64,000 bases of DNA from Hydractinia symbiolongicarpus. Lineage: Eukaryota > Cnidaria > Hydrozoa > Anthoathecata > Hydractiniidae. The DNA lies in the NCBI RefSeq assembly GCF_029227915.1, contig NC_079887.1:27713650-27777649 (forward strand), given 5' to 3'. This document shows positions 14,601-25,394 of the stretch, in pieces (the first letter of the stretch is position 1; the number at the start of each line of letters is the position of its first letter). The notes beneath the pieces are model-generated. The model saw only the letters and a program-made list of their open reading frames with translations, had not been told where the DNA came from and made no database searches. The position numbers and the translations under genes are program-made.

Positions 14601-17600
14601 GACGCTGAATAAAAGAAGTTTAATCGCCGGCAAACGAAAACCTGCGATTTCCCGTAAATCCTGGACTCGGCCCGTATAGTCAAAAGTATACAAAGAAAGT
14701 ACCCAGGGAGTAAACTCATTTCTCAAACGATTTTTTAAATTATTATTTCACCACTAAAACGCATGAGACTTGTAGTTTTCAAGAATGTTTTCATTTTTGA
14801 TGAGACGCTGAATAAAAGCAGTTTAATCGCCGGCAAACAAAAACCCGCGATTTCCCGTAAATCCCGGGCTTGGCCCGTATAGTCAAAAGTATACAAAGAA
14901 AGTACCCAGGGAGTAAACCCATTTCCCGAACGATTTTTTAATTTACTTTTTCACCACTAAAACGCATGAGACTTGTAGTTTTTAAAAATGTTTTCATGTT
15001 TGATGAGACGCTGAATAAAAGAAGTTTAATCGCCCGCAAACGAAAATACGCGATTTCCCGTAAATCCCGGGCTTGGCCCGTATAGTCAAAAGTATACAAA
15101 GAAAGTACCCAGGGAGTAAACTCATTTCCCGAACGATTTTTTAAATTACTTTTTCACCACTAAAATGCATGAGACTTGTAGTTTTCAAGAATGTTTTCAT
15201 GTTTGATGAGACGCTGAATAAAAGCAGTTTAATCGCCGGCAAACAAAAACCCGCGATTTCCCGTAAATCGCGGGCTTGGCCCGTATAGTCAAAAGTATAC
15301 AAAGAGAGTACCCAGGGTGTAAACTCATTTCCCTAACGAATTTTTAAATTTTTTTTTCACCACTAAAACGCATGAGACTTGTAGTTTTCAGAAATGTTTT
15401 CATTTTTGATGAGACGCTTAATGAAAGAGGTTTAATCGCCGGAAAACGAAAACCCGCGATTTCCCGTAAATCCCGTATCGTCGAATGTATACAAAGAAAG
15501 TACCCTGTGAGTAAACTCATTTACAGAACGATTTTTTAAATTATTTTTTCACCACTAAAACGCATAAGACTTGTAGTTTTTAAAAATGTTTTCATTTTTG
15601 ATGAGACGCTGAATAAAAGAAGTTTAATCGCCAGCAAACGAAAACCCCCGATTTCCCGTAAATCCCGGCTTGGCCCGTATAGTCAAAAGTATACAAAGAA
15701 AGTACCCAGGGAGTAAACTCATTTCCCGAACGATTTTTTAAATTATTTTTTCACCACTAAAACGCATGAGACTTGTAGTTTTCAAAAATGTTTTCATTTT
15801 TGATGAGACGTTGAATAAAAGAAGTTTAATCGCCGGCAAACAAAAACCCGCGATTTCCTGTAAATCCCGGGCTTGGCCCTTATAGTCAAAAGTATACAAA
15901 GAAAGTACCCAGGGAGTAAACTCATTTCCCGAACGATTTTTTAATTTACTTTTTCACCACTAAAACGCATGAGACTTGTAGTTTTTAAAAATGTTTTCAA
16001 TTTTGATGAGACGCTGAATAAAAGAAGTTTAATCGCCGGCAAATGAAAACCTGCGATTTCCCGTAAATCCTGGACTCGGCCCGTATAGTCAAAAGTATAC
16101 AAAGAAAGTACCCAGGGAGTAAACTCATTTCTCAAAAGATTTTTTAAATTATTATTTCACCACTAAAACGCATGAGACTTGTAGTTTTCAAGAATGTTTT
16201 CATTTTTGATGAGACGCTGAATAAAAGCAGTTTAATCGCTGGCAAACTAAAACCCGCGATTTCCGGTAAATCCCAGGCTTGGCCCGTATAGTTAAAAGTA
16301 TACAAAGAAAGTACCCAGGGAGTAAACTCATTTCCCGAACGATTTTTTAATTTACTTTTTCACCACTAAAACGCATGAGACTTGTAGTTTTCAAGAATGT
16401 TTTCATTTTTGATGAGACGCTGAATAAAAGCAGTTTAATCGCCGGCAAACAAAAACCCGCGATTTCCCGTAAATCCCGGGCTTGGCCCGTATAGTCAAAA
16501 GAATACAAAGAGAGTACCCAGGGCGTAAACTCATTTCCCAAACGATTTTTTAAATTATTATTTCACCACTAAAACGCATGAGACTTGTAGTTTTCAAGAA
16601 TGTTTTCATTTTTGATGAGACGCTGAATAAAAGCAGTTTAATCGCCGGCAAACGAAAAACTGCGATTTCCCGTAAATCCCGGACTCGGCCCGTATAGTCA
16701 AAAGTATACAAAGAAAGTACCCAGGGAGTAAACTCATTTCCAGAACGATTTTTTAAATTATTTATTCACCACTAAAACGCATAAGACTTGTAGTTTTTAA
16801 AAATGTTTTCATTTTTGATGAGACGCTGAATAAAAGAAGTTTAATCGCCGGCAAACGAAAACCCGCGATTTCCGGTAAATCCCGGGCTTGGCCGGTATAG
16901 TCAAAAGTATACAAAGAAAGTCCCCAGGGAGTAAACTCATTCCCCGAACGATTTTTTAATTTACTTTTTCACCACTAAAACGCATGAGACTTGTAGTTTT
17001 TAAAAATGTTTTCATTTTTGATGAGACGCTGAATAAAAGAAGTTTAATCGCCGGCAAACGAAAATACGCGATTTCCCGTAAATCCCGGGCTTGGCCCGTA
17101 TAGTCAAAAGTATACAAAGAAAGTACCCAGGGAGTAAACTCATTTCCCGTACGATTTTTTAAATTACTTTTTCACCACTAAAACGCATGAGACTTGTAGT
17201 TTTCAAGAATGTTTTCATTTTTGATGAGACGCTGAATAAAAGCAGTTTAATCGCCGGCAAACAAAAACCCGCGATTTCCCGTAAATCCCGGACTCGGCAC
17301 GTATAGTCAAAAGTATACAAAGAAAGTACCCAGGGAGTAAACTCATTTCCAGAACGATTTTTTAAATTATTTATTCACCACTAAAACGCATAAGACTTGT
17401 AGTTTTTAAAAATGTTTTCATTTTTGATGAGACGCTGAATAAAAGAAGTTTAATCGCCGGCAAACGAAAACCCGCGATTTCCGGTAAATCCCGGGCTTGG
17501 CCGGTATAGTCAAAAGTATACAAAGAAAGTCCCCAGGGAGTAAACTCATTCCCCGAACGATTTTGTAAATTACTTTTTCACCACTAAAACGCATGAGACT

Positions 17601-20094
17601 TGTAGTTTTCAAGAATGTTTTCATTTTTGATGAGACGCTGAATAAAAGCAGTTTAATCGCCGGCAAACAAAAACCCGCGATTTCCCGTAAATCCCGGGCT
17701 TGGCCCTTATAGTCAAAAGTATACAAAGAAAGTACCCAGGGAGTAAACTCATTTCCCGAACGATTTTTTAATTTATTTTTTCACCACTAAAACGCATGAG
17801 ACTTGTAGTTTTTAAAAATGTTTTCATTTTTGATGAGACGCTGAATAAAAGGAGTTTAATCGCCGGCAAACGAAAACCTGCGATTTCCCGTAAATCCCAG
17901 GCTTGGCCCGTATAGTCAAAAGTATACAAAGAAAGTACCCAGGGAGTAAACTCATTTCCCGAACGATTTTTTAATTTACTTTTTCACCACTAAAACGCAT
18001 GAGACTTGTAGTTTTTAAAAATGTTTTCATTTTTGATGAGACGCTGAATAAAAGAAGTTTAATCGCCGGCAAACGAAAATACGCGATTTCCCGTAAATCC
18101 CGGGCTTGGCCCGTATAGTCAAAAGTATACAAAGAAAGTACCCAGTGAGTAAACTCATTTCCCGTACGATTTTTTAAATTACTTTTTCACCACTAAAACG
18201 CATGAGACTTGTAGTTTTCAAGAATGTTTTCATTTTTGATGAGACGCTGAATAAAAGCAGTTTAATCGCCGGCAAACAAAAACCCGCGATTTCCCGTAAA
18301 TCCCGGGCTTGGCCCGTATAGTCAAAAGTATACAAAGTGAGTACCCAGGGTGTAAACTCATTTCCCAAACGATTTTTTAAATTATTATTTCACCCCTAAA
18401 ACGCATGAGACTTGTAGTTTTCAAGAATGTTTTCATTTTTGATGAGACGCTGAATAAAAGCAGTTTAATCGCCGGCAAACGAAAACCTGCGATTTCCCGT
18501 AAATCCCGGACTCGGCCCGTATAGTCAAAAGTATACAAAGAAAGTACCCAGGGAGTAAACTCATTTCCAGAACGATTTTTTAAATTATTTATTCACCACT
18601 AAAACGCATAAGATTTGTAGTTTTTAAAAATGTTTTCATTTTTGATGAGACGCTGAATAAAAGAAGTTTAATCGCCGGCAAACGAAAACCCGCGATTTCC
18701 GGTAAATCCCGGGCTTGGCCCGTATAGTCAAAAGTATACAAAGAAAGTACCCAGGGAGTAAACTCATTTCCCGAACGATTTTTTAAATTACTTTTTCACC
18801 ACTAAAACGCATGAGACTTGTAGTTTTCAAGAATGTTTTAATTTTTGATGAGACGCTGAATAAAAGCAGTTTAATCGCCGGCAAACAAAAACCCGCGATT
18901 TCCCGTAAATCCCGGGCTTGGCCCGTATAGTCAAAAGTATACAAAGAAAGTACCCAGGGAGTAAACTCATTTCCCGAACGATTTTTTAATTTACTTTTTC
19001 ACCACTAAAACGCATGAGACTTGTAGTTTTTAAAAATGTTTTCATTTTTGATGAGACGCTGAATAAAAGAAGTTTAATCGCCGGCAAACGAAAATACGCG
19101 ATTTCCCGTAAATCCCGGGCTTGGCATGTATAGTCAAAAGTATACAAAGAAAGTACCCAGGGAGTAAACTCATTTCCCGAACGATTTTTTAAATTACTTT
19201 TTCACCACTAAAACGCATGAGACTTGTAGTTTTCAAGAATGTTTTCATTTTTGATGAGACGCTGAATAAAAGCAGTTTAATCGCCGGCAAACAAAAACCC
19301 GCGATTTCCCGTAAATCCCGGGCTTGGCCCGTATAGTCAAAAGTATACAAAGAGAGTACCCAGGGTGTAAACTCATTTCCCAAACGATTTTTTAAATTAT
19401 TATTTCACCACTAAAACGCACGAGACTTGTAGTTTTCAAGAATGTTTTCATTTTTGATGAGACGCTGAATAAAAGCAGTTTAATCGCCGGCAAACGAAAA
19501 CCTGCGATTTCCCGTAAATCCCGGACTCGGCCCGTATAGTCAAAAGTATACAAAGAAAGTACCCAGGGAGTAAACTCATTTCCAGAACGATTTTTTAAAT
19601 TATTTATTCACCACTAAAACGCATAAGACTTGTAGTTTTTAAAAATGTTTTCATTTTTGATGACACGCTGAATAAAAGAAGTTTAATCGCCGGCAAACGA
19701 AAACCCGCGATTTCCGGTAAATCCCGGGCTTGGCCCGTATAGTCAAAAGTATACAAAGAAAGTACCCAGGGAGTAAACTCATTTCCCGAACGATTTTTTA
19801 AATTACTTTTTCACCACTAAAACGCATGAGACTTGTAGTTTTCAAAAATGTTTTAATTTTTGATGAGACGCTGAATAAAAGAAGTTTAATCGCCGGCAAA
19901 CGAAAACCCGCGATTTCCGGTAAATCCCGGGCTTGGCCCGTATAGTCAAAAGTATACAAAGAGAGTACCCAGGGTGTAAACTCATTTCCCAAACGATTTT
20001 TTAAATTATTATTTCACCCCTAAAACGCATGAGACTTGTAGTTTTCAAGAATGTTTTCATTTTTGATGAGACGCTGAATAAAAGAAGTTTAATC

Positions 20095-20097
20095 GCC
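20095..20097. repeat. Target site duplication, left copy (GCC)
   Basis: GCC immediately before the CACGGCGGG terminus belongs to the satellite motif TCGCCGGCAAAC. The same three bases occur directly after the right terminus, whereas intact monomers have them once here. A 10-bp terminal repeat reading CCACGGCGGG with a 1-bp duplication is the only alternative parse; 3 bp fits known families better. Confidence 0.8.
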
Positions 20098-20130
20098 CAC
20101 GGCGGGTAAAAACGGTCCAAGAAATGCTTA
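20098..20130 (+). repeat. Left terminal inverted repeat (imperfect, 33 bp)
   Basis: The terminus reads CACGGCGGG, then 15 poorly matched bases, then AAATGCTTA at 20122-20130. Both 9-bp blocks are found in inverted orientation at the right end with the same 15-base spacing. Two conserved blocks at fixed spacing are what a bipartite transposase binding site would look like; binding itself is inferred. Confidence 0.85.
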
Positions 20131-20185
20131 TCAAAAGCGTCCGCGTTTTTCGGCCCGTAGGTTTTTAAAAACGGTCGAGGACCGT
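20108..20185. repeat. Subterminal direct repeats and palindrome of the left end
   Basis: AAAAACGGTC occurs at 20108-20117 and again at 20167-20176. The second copy is part of a palindrome, ACGGTC-GAG-GACCGT, at 20171-20185. Known CACTA elements carry short subterminal motifs in both orientations that bind an element-encoded protein, so these are candidate binding sites. I did not find a clear copy of the motif near the right end, which weakens the case. Confidence 0.5.
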
Positions 20186-20768
20186 AAGTATTATATCTTT
20201 GGTACATGGTACCATACTTTTATCTGGTATGTGTTTTAAACGTGTCTGATGGTTTTACGAGCGCTAGAATTTGAAAGTCGAATAAATTTTCTTTCGATCG
20301 AATATAAACATGCTTATGTTGAACATCGTGGAATGTCTTTTTAGCTGTCTTGAAATAGTGCCTCTTTCAATTTTACCCTTCCAGTAACAAACTTTGTTGG
20401 GTATAGAATAGTATTAAATGGTATTATTTTTCTATTTGAAGGCATTAAAACGCAAGTTGTAAGACGAATCTTCAATTCTGTTGTTTTACATTTTTTAATT
20501 TTGAAGTTTTTTTGGTAAATAAAAGCAACGGAAGTATGGGAAAATTGTAGTAAGCTACGTATGGCAGTCTCAGGAATTAAGAAATGGCGGCCATTTTTAA
20601 ATTGTTTCTTTTTTATTATATTCTGTAAACTAAGGTGTGTTAATGGTCTATCTGGCTATGTCCTATGAGTATAAGTATATTTTAGGTCTCATATAGCCGA
20701 CTTCTCAATTTTTCACAATATATACAAGAAACCCATCCATATAAAAAAAATTAAAACTTGTCTTTAAA

Positions 20769-20784
20769 GCTAGCTAGCTAGCTA
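20769..20784. repeat. (GCTA)4 microsatellite
   Basis: Four perfect GCTA units. Shorter related tracts (AGCTAGCTA) occur at about 20821, 20944 and 25061, all in the transposon's non-coding parts. Confidence 0.9.
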
Positions 20785-21146
20785 AATATTTTGTGGATGT
20801 GTTGTCCCATTGTATAGCTATAGCTAGCTATGCTTTATTCTGACTAAATTTTCTCATGTATTAATTTTTTCGCAAGTTTTCATTCATCCACAAGTAACAA
20901 GGAAAAATTTAGGGTTTTTAGGCAAAATAGATGCGTTAAACCGTAGCTAGCTAGAGTTCTGTGTATAGATGAGCGAATGTTTACAAAGTTCTGTATATGT
21001 ACGCGCATTCTTACAGGCAATAAAAGAAGGACCACATAAGAAAAACTATTTCCACTAATTTATATATTTAAGGAATAAACGATCTAAAAGGAGCTGGAAT
21101 TGGAATACCGTTTTTTTTAATTAAGAAAAGAAAAATGTTTTTTCCC

Positions 21147-21154
21147 TATAAATA
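21147..21154 (+). promoter_or_regulatory. Candidate TATA box (TATAAATA)
   Basis: TATAAATA matches the metazoan TATA consensus and lies about 290 bases before the first ATG of the upstream ORF. The region is very AT-rich, so a chance match is quite possible. A longer TA run at 21169-21179 is an alternative. Confidence 0.3.
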
Positions 21155-21236
21155 ACGAACTTGTGTTTATATATATATACGTTTATTCTTATTTTTTTTA
21201 AAACATTCCAAGACATAAAAATTCATTTCTTTGTGT

Positions 21237-21393
21237 CATTCGCCAAAATAAATTCCGTTAAAATAAACATTTTTTTGTATTCGCCAAATTAAATCCTCGC
21301 CAAATTTTATAAAATTTATCATTCGCAAAATTAAATCCCCGCCAAGTATTCCATTTTGGTCATTCACCATTAAATACTCTCCAAAATTTATCC
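21237..21393. repeat. Degenerate ~41-bp tandem repeat, about four units
   Basis: Units begin near 21237, 21278, 21320 and 21361, each with a version of CATTCGCCAAA-TTAAATCC-GCCAAA. The period is 41-42 bp and units differ at many positions. It ends about 50 bases before the first ORF, where repeated protein-binding sites or the 5' untranslated region would be expected. Function unknown. Confidence 0.7.
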
Positions 21394-21445
21394 ACTTAAG
21401 ATAGTAAATAAAAATATCCTCTCTTTTTCATCTTCTTTTTCTAAA

Positions 21446-22030
21446 ATGACAGATAATAACTTTTCTTTTCTATATATATATATAATATATATATTTATAA
21501 TTACCTATGTTTTTAGATCATGTATAATGATGTCAGATTTAATTGATTCATATGCAGAGTTGGACGAAAAAAATATCCTCGTCATCAATTTAATAAAGTT
21601 TCACTTCGATACAATTTTAACATCTCTTAATCGAAAAATTCAAGCAAAACAAACTTTGTATAATCCCTTCAAAGTTGTCATTAATGAACGTGTCCATTCC
21701 GAAATATTTTTAGCTGTTTATAAAGCCATTCGCGACTTCCGCACAGCTTACCGTAGAGAATTGATTGTTAAGAAAGACAAAAGTGGTATCATTAAAGAAA
21801 TTAGTATTATTTTTCACCATCTTGGGTCATTGAAATTCCATTTATCAAACTTGTCTAGCCTTGATATCAATAAAATATTCAAAAAGAAGTTTAAAAGCAA
21901 TGCCGTCGGTGATATAATATGTGACGATGAAAAAAAATGTATTTTACATTACAAAGTGTCAACAAAGACATTAAATATAACTGCATCGTACAAAGTTGTC
22001 AATCAATATGGTATGGTATGTAGTTATTGA
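21446..22030 (+). CDS. Transposon-encoded ORF1, unknown function
   Basis: An open frame of 194 codons on the same strand as the transposase gene and 55 bases before that gene's first ATG. I do not recognise the family. The first ATG gives a hydrophobic Tyr/Ile-rich N-terminus (residues 6-23) created by a TA microsatellite; ATGATG at 21527-21532 (Met28/Met29) would give a soluble, Lys-rich protein of 166-167 residues starting MSDLIDSYAELDEKN, which I think is more likely. The rest is a mixed helix/strand sequence with basic patches (residues about 108-115 and 145-150) and no clear zinc, nuclease or membrane motif. A GTATGT splice-donor-like sequence at 22016, in phase 0 after codon 190, leaves open that this is an exon joined to the next ORF. 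By analogy with two-protein CACTA elements it could be a DNA-binding accessory protein; that is a guess. Confidence 0.6.
   Translation: MTDNNFSFLYIYIIYIFIITYVFRSCIMMSDLIDSYAELDEKNILVINLIKFHFDTILTSLNRKIQAKQTLYNPFKVVINERVHSEIFLAVYKAIRDFRTAYRRELIVKKDKSGIIKEISIIFHHLGSLKFHLSNLSSLDINKIFKKKFKSNAVGDIICDDEKKCILHYKVSTKTLNITASYKVVNQYGMVCSY
21471..21496. repeat. TA-rich microsatellite inside the 5' end of the upstream ORF
   Basis: TA runs at the start of the 194-codon ORF encode the Tyr/Ile-rich stretch at residues 9-18. A repeat of this kind at the start of a frame suggests the true start lies downstream, at 21527 or 21530. Confidence 0.8.
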
Positions 22031-22085
22031 CAGAATTGGATTTTTATCCTAGTTAAATGTTTTTATTTTGTTGTATTTCTATGCC

Positions 22086-24464
22086 ATGCCTCCTAAAGGA
22101 AAGTCAAAGGCACAAAACATTAAGTTTTCCCAGTTAGGAAAATATACATCAAACAGAAAAAAAATCAACGATATGGATTTGAAAATTTCAAATCAGAGTA
22201 ACCTAATTGAGGAAAAACAAAAACAATTAGCAGCATTGAGCAGTGAGATAACTTTGATTGAAAGGGATGTTGATAAGTTAAGAAATAGATTAGCTAGAAA
22301 AAGAAAACGTGTTAGACACCTAAACTATGAGTGTAGTAAGAATAGAGTGGACTCTGAAGTCAAATTTAGCATCAGCAAGGTAACAGCTGAGAGGCGTAGT
22401 AAATTCCCATCATCTAGTGATTTAAATAGATCAGCAAAAGATACACGTCGTCTGGAAACATTTGAAGCTTGTTCTGCCATTCACGGAGGGTCTAAGGAAT
22501 CTGTTCAGCCGGTTATGTTTGGTATGATTGACACATTGTGTTCGAAAATCCCCTCAAAAATGTTTGCAAAAAGTTTATTGAATGCTAAATCATCTGTAGT
22601 AAAACAGATAAAGGAAACTACCATCAAAATAGCAAATGAAGAATTTTACAATTCAGAAGATAATAAACTACGTTCTCTCAATGTTTTTTACAGCCACAAT
22701 GTCATGGGGAAAGCTAAATACATGGCAATTAGAAAGGCAAATAGAATTTCCCAGAATAAACAGAATTCAGTGGTTAATTATATTCAGTATCCTCATTTAG
22801 CAACCATTATCAATAACATTGATATAGGAACACTACATGACATACATCCAACTCTAACCTTTGGAGATGAAACAAAATCAGTTACAGGAAATTATAGATC
22901 GTGTGATGAATTTTTGTTACGATTGGCAAAATTCTATTTAAAAGTGAATCGTCAACGGAGTGACAAACTAAAAACATTCAATATGCTTGAAAAAAAAGAT
23001 TTTGAATCTTTTCTGTTTGTATTTGCTCTTGGTGGGGATGGAGCTCCTATTTGTGGTATGTCATTTTTAGTCTCTTTTCTTAATGTTGGTAATCGGATAT
23101 GCAGCAGCTCCGAAAACTTTTTAATTTTTGGTGGTGATACTGAGGAAAATTCTACTGTTGTACGCAATTATGTTCTCAAGTTGTTGTCGGACGTGAAGTT
23201 TTTGGAAAGTCAGGTTTTCACTGTTTATGTTGATGAAGTTGCCTACAAAGTTGAATTTTTATTGGGTGAATTACCTAACGATATGAAGATGTTGGCTTTT
23301 TTGGCTGGGGAACTAACAAATTCAGCCTACTATTTTTCAACGTTCGGAAATGTAAATAAAGATAATTCAGCCAAATTTGAATATACATACGGAACCAAGC
23401 AAAGTGACAAATGGATGCCCTTCAACTATCACAAACGCATAAGTGATGCCAAAAAGGTTGAAGGTAAAAAAAAAGAAATCGAAGTTAAATGCAAAGGAAA
23501 TAGTGCAACGAAACGTAGTAACTTGACATCTTATATATCTAAAGTTTTGAAAGGTAGACAAGAAGAAGTCCCCTTGGTTGGCCATTATATTGATAAAGCA
23601 AAAGGCGAACCTCTTCATCTGAAGAACAATGTCGTCAAAGAGCACTTCATGAAGTTATTCAATCTATGTTTGGCAACTGCTCCATTGAATTCCTACAAAG
23701 CATTTAAAGATATACCTTCCTCACATGCTTTAATTAAATTTGTTAATTTTATACGTTCAGCAATGGGATGTAATTTTTTGTCGAAAAAAATTATCCGGTG
23801 GTTTAATGAAAGCAGTTCTAAGAATGAAAGTAGTTTCACTTTTCGTTTTCGTGGAAAGGAGAGTAAAGCCTTTCTTTGTCATTTCCCAGAATTAAATTTA
23901 CTTATTTTAAATGAATTGAAGAGTGAACAAATGAAAATAAGGCTGCATCAAATCCATTTTCAGTTCATATGTTTGCGAAAAATTATTTCACTATCAGTAC
24001 GTGTAGAGAATTTCAATTTGGAACTTTTAAAAGATTTAAAGAAGCAATGTAAACTACTTTTCAAGTCAAGCTGTTGGTATGATGTAAGCGTCTCACCCAG
24101 TTTATGGACTTTATGTAACTGCATACCTTTCCATGCTGAAAGTACTTTGCTGTGCTACGGTTTCGGAATTGGATGTAATAGTATGGAAGGGCGGGAGCAA
24201 AAGCACCAGATGATTGTAAAGTATTCTAACAATACCACTTTCCAATGTCGCTGGCCAAGAATTTTCCGTCACGAGTACATACAATTGTTGCATCTGAGAG
24301 AAAACGGTTACGATAAGTTGCACTATGTTTCAAGAGGATCTGATTACATACCAGAGAGAGATATGTGTTGTGAACATTGCTTGCTGCTTGTTAGAAATAA
24401 CTTGAAATGCCAACTATGTGAGAGTGCTTTCATGAAAAAGGTTTTTTCTGATTTAGAAATTTAG
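22086..24464 (+). CDS. Putative DDE-type transposase (CMC/EnSpm-like, divergent)
   Basis: A 792-residue protein from the ATG at 22086, which has G at -3; the frame is open upstream only to a TAG at 22050, with no earlier ATG. Order of parts: basic N-terminus; coiled coil about residues 28-80 ending in RKRKRVRH (71-78), a likely nuclear localisation signal; a conserved-looking segment with FEACSAIHGGS (126-136); GGDGAP with Asp318; LPNDMK with Asp399, followed by GELTNSAYYFSTFG; GEPLHLKNN (507-515); NSMEGREQKH (698-707) with Glu701 and Glu704; and a C-terminal zinc-ribbon-like C762-x2-C765-x9-C775-x2-C778. An Asp in DG, a second Asp in an ND context followed by a Gly/Ser segment, and a distant Glu resemble CACTA TNP2-type and related cnidarian transposase-like proteins recalled from memory. 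Catalytic assignments are inferences. The frame has no stop or frameshift, so the gene may be functional. Its place between matched terminal repeats supports the transposase role. Confidence 0.75.
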   Translation: MPPKGKSKAQNIKFSQLGKYTSNRKKINDMDLKISNQSNLIEEKQKQLAALSSEITLIERDVDKLRNRLARKRKRVRHLNYECSKNRVDSEVKFSISKVTAERRSKFPSSSDLNRSAKDTRRLETFEACSAIHGGSKESVQPVMFGMIDTLCSKIPSKMFAKSLLNAKSSVVKQIKETTIKIANEEFYNSEDNKLRSLNVFYSHNVMGKAKYMAIRKANRISQNKQNSVVNYIQYPHLATIINNIDIGTLHDIHPTLTFGDETKSVTGNYRSCDEFLLRLAKFYLKVNRQRSDKLKTFNMLEKKDFESFLFVFALGGDGAPICGMSFLVSFLNVGNRICSSSENFLIFGGDTEENSTVVRNYVLKLLSDVKFLESQVFTVYVDEVAYKVEFLLGELPNDMKMLAFLAGELTNSAYYFSTFGNVNKDNSAKFEYTYGTKQSDKWMPFNYHKRISDAKKVEGKKKEIEVKCKGNSATKRSNLTSYISKVLKGRQEEVPLVGHYIDKAKGEPLHLKNNVVKEHFMKLFNLCLATAPLNSYKAFKDIPSSHALIKFVNFIRSAMGCNFLSKKIIRWFNESSSKNESSFTFRFRGKESKAFLCHFPELNLLILNELKSEQMKIRLHQIHFQFICLRKIISLSVRVENFNLELLKDLKKQCKLLFKSSCWYDVSVSPSLWTLCNCIPFHAESTLLCYGFGIGCNSMEGREQKHQMIVKYSNNTTFQCRWPRIFRHEYIQLLHLRENGYDKLHYVSRGSDYIPERDMCCEHCLLLVRNNLKCQLCESAFMKKVFSDLEI

Positions 24465-25394
24465 ACACCGTTTTTTGTTTAAAAGTTCAGTATGTTGATA
24501 GTTCGTGTTAGATGTATATTTTCCTTATTTCCTTATTCTGCTATATACTTTTTGTTTGCATAACATTTGCAATGTATATTTGTGAATCAGTGAGATAGTG
24601 TCTTTCGCAAGAGTATGAATATTAATTTTCCCAATTAGAAAGCTCAAAGAAATCAATTTTTTAATATAAATGTGTGTGAATTAATGTTTTGTCAGAACAT
24701 TTGGTACATAAATGTTTACGACGTAATCATATAGAAAGTATGGTGACTATTACAGCATAAAATTTATAATATTTACATCAAAGAATATGTATTTTATACA
24801 AATATATTTTATTTTTATGAGCATGGCAATGCCAAATTTTCTCTTGCAAAAGAAAACAAATTCTAGATCATCATCATTTTTTTCTGTGAATAGATGTTAT
24901 AAAACACTAGCTATATGATAGTTTATATTTTATTAAAAAAAAGTTTTCATAGTTCATATGTTTTATTTAAACAGAGTTGTTGTGTTATTATTTGCTTCAT
25001 ATTGAGATACAATGTGTCACAAAAGTAGTTTTTGTTGTTTGACTGTCCTGTGTGTTCTGGCAGCTAGCTAGCTGTGCTGCCTCCATCCCATCTTCTTTTT
25101 ATTTTTTATTATATGCAATAATGAGTAACGGTAGCTACGAAAGCCATAAAATAACAATAATTTATCCATTTTTTACTCGTTATATACCAAATCAAAACTT
25201 TAAACACTTGCAGCAACCTTTCAGTGTGTTTAGCCAGGTAGCCATTTTTATTTTTCTACAAATCTCTCCATCGCGCTGCTGTTGTACCTGCTATTGTGAA
25301 AACCTAGGTTGCAATTGAAGGAGTGTCGAATTGCGGCGCAAACTCCATGTAACAATCCTTGACAAAATAGCCAGGCCGTTTGAAAAATACGAGT
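24465..25394. other. Right non-coding region of the transposon
   Basis: About 0.93 kb of AT-rich sequence after the transposase stop. It has no convincing ORF: an open stretch at about 25052-25318 lacks recognisable features, and its first ATG (25121) leaves only 65 codons. A palindromic CAGCTAGCTAGCTG lies at 25061-25074. The 3' untranslated region and right subterminal sequence should be here. Confidence 0.6.
24932..24937 (+). terminator. Candidate polyadenylation signal (ATTAAA)
   Basis: ATTAAA, the commonest variant of the animal signal, about 470 bases after the transposase stop. I saw no AATAAA between the stop and the right end. The AT-rich background makes this weak. Confidence 0.25.

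Larger units (their letters stand above)
1..20097. repeat. Satellite array, ~203-bp monomer, left block (~99 copies)
   Basis: Direct reading shows a head-to-tail repeat with a dominant 203-bp period (matching positions in neighbouring copies lie 203, 406, 609 or 1,015 bp apart). Landmarks in order within a monomer are GATGAGACGCTGAATAAAAG, a GCCGGC palindrome followed by AAACGAAAA, GCGATTTCCCGTAAATCCCG, a GTATAC palindrome, GAGTAAACTCATTTCC, an ACGATTTTTTAAATTA block, TTTCACCACTAAAACGCATG and a short hairpin sequence. Monomers differ by substitutions and 1-11 bp indels. Subtypes with TTAATGAAAGAGG, GTATATTCGAATG or CCCTGTGAG are concentrated in the first 9 kb. No non-satellite sequence was seen in this block. 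Since 203 is 2 mod 3, the reading frame shifts at every copy, so the array cannot encode a repetitive protein. A structural, centromeric or heterochromatic role is possible but not shown. Confidence 0.98.
20186..21236. other. Left non-coding region of the transposon
   Basis: About 1 kb of AT-rich sequence between the subterminal repeats and the tandem repeat before the first ORF. No ORF above background and no RNA gene were recognised. It holds GCTA-type tracts at 20769-20784, 20813-20832 and 20944-20952, several poly-T and poly-A runs, and TA-rich stretches. It probably contains the promoter of the element's genes. Confidence 0.6.

Noticed and set aside
17418-17726. A 102-codon minus-strand ORF in the satellite
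   Set aside because: It spans two monomers only because a one-base change removes a stop; its second half is the frame-shifted reading of the next monomer.
20001-20207. Minus-strand ORF crossing the left transposon junction (and 25291-25521 crossing the right one)
   Set aside because: Chance joins of satellite and transposon-end sequence across the insertion boundary.
22952-24323. Minus-strand ORFs of 70-92 codons inside the transposase gene
   Set aside because: They are antisense shadows of the long plus-strand frame, with no recognisable content.
25052-25318. 88-codon ORF in the transposon's right non-coding region
   Set aside because: It opens with GTG rather than ATG, the first ATG leaves 65 codons, composition is low-complexity and no motif was seen.
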